NCBI GenBank assembly: GCA_021838635.1 | Contig: JAKCDC010000003.1 | Coordinates: forward strand, 82,956 to 146,955 | DNA from: Pseudomonadota bacterium | Lineage (GTDB): Bacteria > Pseudomonadota > Gammaproteobacteria > Steroidobacterales > Steroidobacteraceae | DNA: 64,000 nt | Reading direction: 5' to 3' | Shown here: in pieces, positions 61,981 to 64,000 of the stretch | Layout: each line of letters begins with the position of its first letter | How positions within the stretch are numbered: the stretch's first letter is position 1 | Made by a program: the position numbers and the translations under genes | Notes under the pieces: model-generated | What the model was told of the DNA's origin: nothing | The model's input: only the letters and a program-made list of their open reading frames with translations | Database searches by the model: none

Positions 61981-62904
61981 ATGATCAAGACTGAGCAGCT
62001 GTGCAAGCGCTACCCCGCCGTGACGGCCGTGGAGGACGTCACGTTCGAAGTCCGGCCGGGCGAAGTGCTCGGCTTCCTCGGTCCCAACGGCGCCGGCAAG
62101 ACGACCACCATGCGCATGCTGGCCGGCTTCGTCACCCCGACCTCGGGGCGCGCCAGCATCTGCGGCCATGACGTCGAGGAGGAGCCGCTCGCCGCCCGCC
62201 AGTCGCTCGGCTACCTGCCCGAGGGCGCCCCGTGCTACGGCGAGATGCGCGTCAGCGCCTTTCTGCAGTTCATCGCCGAGCTGCGTCGCCTGGAGGGCGC
62301 ACGCAAACGCGCACGCCTGCAGTACGTCATCGAGCGACTGCAACTGGCAAGCGTGCTGGAACGGCAGATCGAGACGCTCTCGAAGGGATTTCGGCGCCGA
62401 GTGGGACTGGCCCAGGCGATCATGCACGACCCGCCGGTGCTGATCCTCGATGAGCCCACCGACGGGCTCGATCCGAACCAGAAGCACGAGGTGCGCACGC
62501 TCATCGAGGAGATGGCGAGCGAGAAGATCATCGTCATCTCGACGCACATCCTCGAGGAGGTGGCCGCGGTCTGCACGCGCGCCATCATCATCGCGCGCGG
62601 CCGGATCGTCGCCGATGACACGCCGCTGCAGCTGACGAGCCGCTCGCGCTACCACAATGCGGTGTCGCTGCAACTGGCCCGCGCCGAGCAGCTGGAGACG
62701 GCGCGCGCGGCGCTCGCCGGTCTGACGCAGGTCGAGCAGGTCGAGGTGACCGAGCGCGAAGCGCGCCTCACGGCGCTGCCGCGCGCCGGCGCGATGATCC
62801 TGCAAGAGGTCGCGGCGCTCGCGGCGCAGCAGGGCCTGCAGCTGAAGGAGCTGCACCTGGAATCCGGACGTCTGGACGAAGTTTTTCGCACCATCACCGC
62901 CTGA
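61981..62904 (+). CDS. ABC transporter ATP-binding protein, GldA-like
   Basis: ATG 61981 sits behind AGGAGG. The 307-residue ATPase has Walker A LGPNGAGKTTTMRML, signature LSKGFRRRVGLAQ (LSKGF instead of LSGGQ), Walker B VLILDEPTDGLDPNQ and a H-loop STHILEEVAA. A C-terminal 90-residue domain follows. It is the first gene of a three-gene set with an ABC-2 permease and a GldG-like protein, the usual gliding-type ABC system whose function outside Bacteroidetes is unclear. Confidence 0.9.
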   Translation: MIKTEQLCKRYPAVTAVEDVTFEVRPGEVLGFLGPNGAGKTTTMRMLAGFVTPTSGRASICGHDVEEEPLAARQSLGYLPEGAPCYGEMRVSAFLQFIAELRRLEGARKRARLQYVIERLQLASVLERQIETLSKGFRRRVGLAQAIMHDPPVLILDEPTDGLDPNQKHEVRTLIEEMASEKIIVISTHILEEVAAVCTRAIIIARGRIVADDTPLQLTSRSRYHNAVSLQLARAEQLETARAALAGLTQVEQVEVTEREARLTALPRAGAMILQEVAALAAQQGLQLKELHLESGRLDEVFRTITA

Positions 62905-63659
62905 TGGCACACGCTGGGGGACCGATGCGTAACGTGGCACTGATCCTGCGCCGCGAGCTCGCGAGTTATTTCGCGACGCCGCTCGCGTATGTTTTTATCA
63001 TTATATTCCTGGTACTGGCGAACGCCTTCACGTTCTACGTCGGCGCCTTCTACCAGCGCGGCCAGGCCGACCTGCGGCCGTTTTTCATGTTTCACCCCTG
63101 GTTATATCTGTTCCTGATCCCGGCCCTGACCATGAAGCTGTGGGCCGAGGAGCGCAAGTCCGGCAGCATTGAGCTGCTCATGACCCTGCCGCTGAAGGCG
63201 TGGGAGGTGGTGCTCGGCAAGTACCTCGCGGCCTGGCTGTTCACCGGGTTGGCGCTCGCGCTCACCTTCCCGATCTGGATCACGGTCAACTATCTCGGCA
63301 GCCCCGACAACGGGGTCATCTTCGCCTCATATCTCGGCAGCCTGCTGCTCGCCGGCGGCTTCCTCGCCATCGGTTCGTGCATGTCGGCGTTGACGCGCAA
63401 TCAGGTGGTGGCGTTCATCCTCGGAGTGTCCGCCTGCTTCGTCCTGCTGCTCGCCGGCTACCCGATGGTGCTCGATGCGTTTCGCGGCTGGGCCCCCGAG
63501 ACGCTGATCGAGGCGATCGCCTCGCTCTCGCTGCTGACGCATTTCCAATCGATCACCCGCGGGGTGCTCGAGCTGCGCGACGTACTGTACTTCCTCATGC
63601 TGATCGGATTCTTTTTATTCACCACCACGGTCGCAGTCGACCTGCGCAAAGCGGACTAG
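62904..63659 (+). CDS. ABC-2 permease, GldF-like
   Basis: A 251-residue inner-membrane protein with six helices. ATG 62904 overlaps the ATPase stop (TGATG); the second Met (62925, MRNVALILRRELASYFATPL) is the family-typical start. WAEERKSGSIELLMTLPLKA is the ABC-2 signature. Coupled to the upstream ATPase. Confidence 0.9.
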   Translation: MAHAGGPMRNVALILRRELASYFATPLAYVFIIIFLVLANAFTFYVGAFYQRGQADLRPFFMFHPWLYLFLIPALTMKLWAEERKSGSIELLMTLPLKAWEVVLGKYLAAWLFTGLALALTFPIWITVNYLGSPDNGVIFASYLGSLLLAGGFLAIGSCMSALTRNQVVAFILGVSACFVLLLAGYPMVLDAFRGWAPETLIEAIASLSLLTHFQSITRGVLELRDVLYFLMLIGFFLFTTTVAVDLRKAD

Positions 63660-63668
63660 GAGCGCGGC

Positions 63669-64000
63669 ATGATGAAACGCTCGACGCTAGGCTGGGGTTC
63701 GGTGGGCGCGCTCGCGCTGCTGCTCATCGGGCTCACCATCATCTTCAATTACACGCTCGCGGGCGCCCAGCTCGACCTGACGCAGCATCACCTGTACACG
63801 CTCTCGCGCGGTACGCGGCGCATCCTCAAGAGCATCCACGAGCCGATCGACCTGTACTTCTTCTACTCGCGCAAGACCGCGGACGGCGTCCCGCAGCTGC
63901 GCGCGTACGGCGATCATGTGGAGAACTTCCTGCGCGAGATCGCCGCGGACGCCGACGGCAAGATCCGCCTGCATATCATCGATCCGCGGCCCTACTCCGT
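63669..64000 (+). CDS. GldG-like ABC system protein, N-terminal part
   Basis: Starts at ATG 63669, 8 bp after AGGAG, and runs off the right edge with 110 complete codons. It begins MMKRSTLGWGSVGALALLLI with one transmembrane helix, then FNYTLAGAQLDLTQHHLYTL, SRGTRRILKSIHEPIDLYFF and DHVENFLREIAADADGKIRL, matching the periplasmic GldG/ABC_transp_aux family. It completes the GldA-F-G-like set. Confidence 0.87.
   Translation, partial: MMKRSTLGWGSVGALALLLIGLTIIFNYTLAGAQLDLTQHHLYTLSRGTRRILKSIHEPIDLYFFYSRKTADGVPQLRAYGDHVENFLREIAADADGKIRLHIIDPRPYS

Noticed and set aside
1-64000. Recent horizontal transfer or mobile element
   Set aside because: I found no transposase, integrase, tRNA-flanked boundary or target duplication, and base composition looks even across the window.

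Overview
The window is GC-rich, densely packed proteobacterial chromosome. RdgC, a Cyo-type quinol oxidase, DdlA, an ahcY-linked SAH riboswitch and a CecR/YbhGFSR-like efflux set point to a gammaproteobacterium, perhaps near Lysobacterales/Nevskiales. That placement is inference. I see no insertion sequence, phage, CRISPR array, tRNA or rRNA. Both ends cut a gene: an MFS transporter at 1 and a GldG-like protein at 64000.

Bases 1 to about 23.8 kb form a (glucurono)xylan utilisation locus. It holds a hexuronate-type MFS transporter, a GH3 beta-xylosidase/glucosidase, xylulokinase, an overlapping operon of three secreted esterases (SGNH, CE15-like glucuronoyl esterase, CE7-like acetyl esterase), a TonB-dependent receptor operon (receptor, tryptophan-halogenase-like flavoprotein, SapC, two JmjC/cupin proteins, KDG kinase), a GH35 enzyme, xylose isomerase and a second halogenase-like protein. 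Eight 14-bp palindromes close to TGGTAGCGMTACCA, most overlapping a recognisable promoter, tie these genes to one LacI/XylR-type repressor that is not encoded here. The eighth site lies 13 kb away, in front of an unrecognised secreted protein at 36337, which is therefore a candidate new carbohydrate-active enzyme. The apparent division of labour is: secreted esterases deacetylate and de-esterify, the receptor imports oligomers, GH3 and GH35 trim them, XylA and XylB feed xylulose-5-phosphate to central metabolism, and KdgK takes the uronic acid branch.

From 23.8 to 39.8 kb are arginase and ornithine cyclodeaminase with a divergent Lrp/AsnC regulator, ddl, a GST, rdgC, cyoABCD, a large winged-helix/ATPase/TPR regulator, the xyl-operator-linked secreted protein, gph and a methyltransferase.

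Bases 39.8-40.65 kb hold no gene but carry four tandem copies of a 204-230 bp unit. Each copy has an 11-bp-phased TTCA direct repeat, an extended -10 and a predicted RNA of about 100 nt closed by a terminator-like stem. The inner hairpin loop is C-rich and could bind Shine-Dalgarno sequences. I read this as an array of paralogous small RNAs. It and the secreted protein at 36337 are the best candidates for something undescribed.

From 40.7 to 52.9 kb are an unknown lipoprotein, a tiny GcrA-like basic protein, the activated-methyl cycle genes (adenosine-kinase-like, metK, SAH riboswitch, ahcY), an NAD-dependent formate dehydrogenase operon (fdsG-B-A-fdhD-fdsD) and S-formylglutathione hydrolase. 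From 52.9 to 60.4 kb is a YbhGFSR-like ABC exporter with its own outer-membrane factor and a divergent CecR-like TetR regulator. The last part holds an IclR regulator, a rhomboid protease and the start of a GldA/GldF/GldG-like ABC system.
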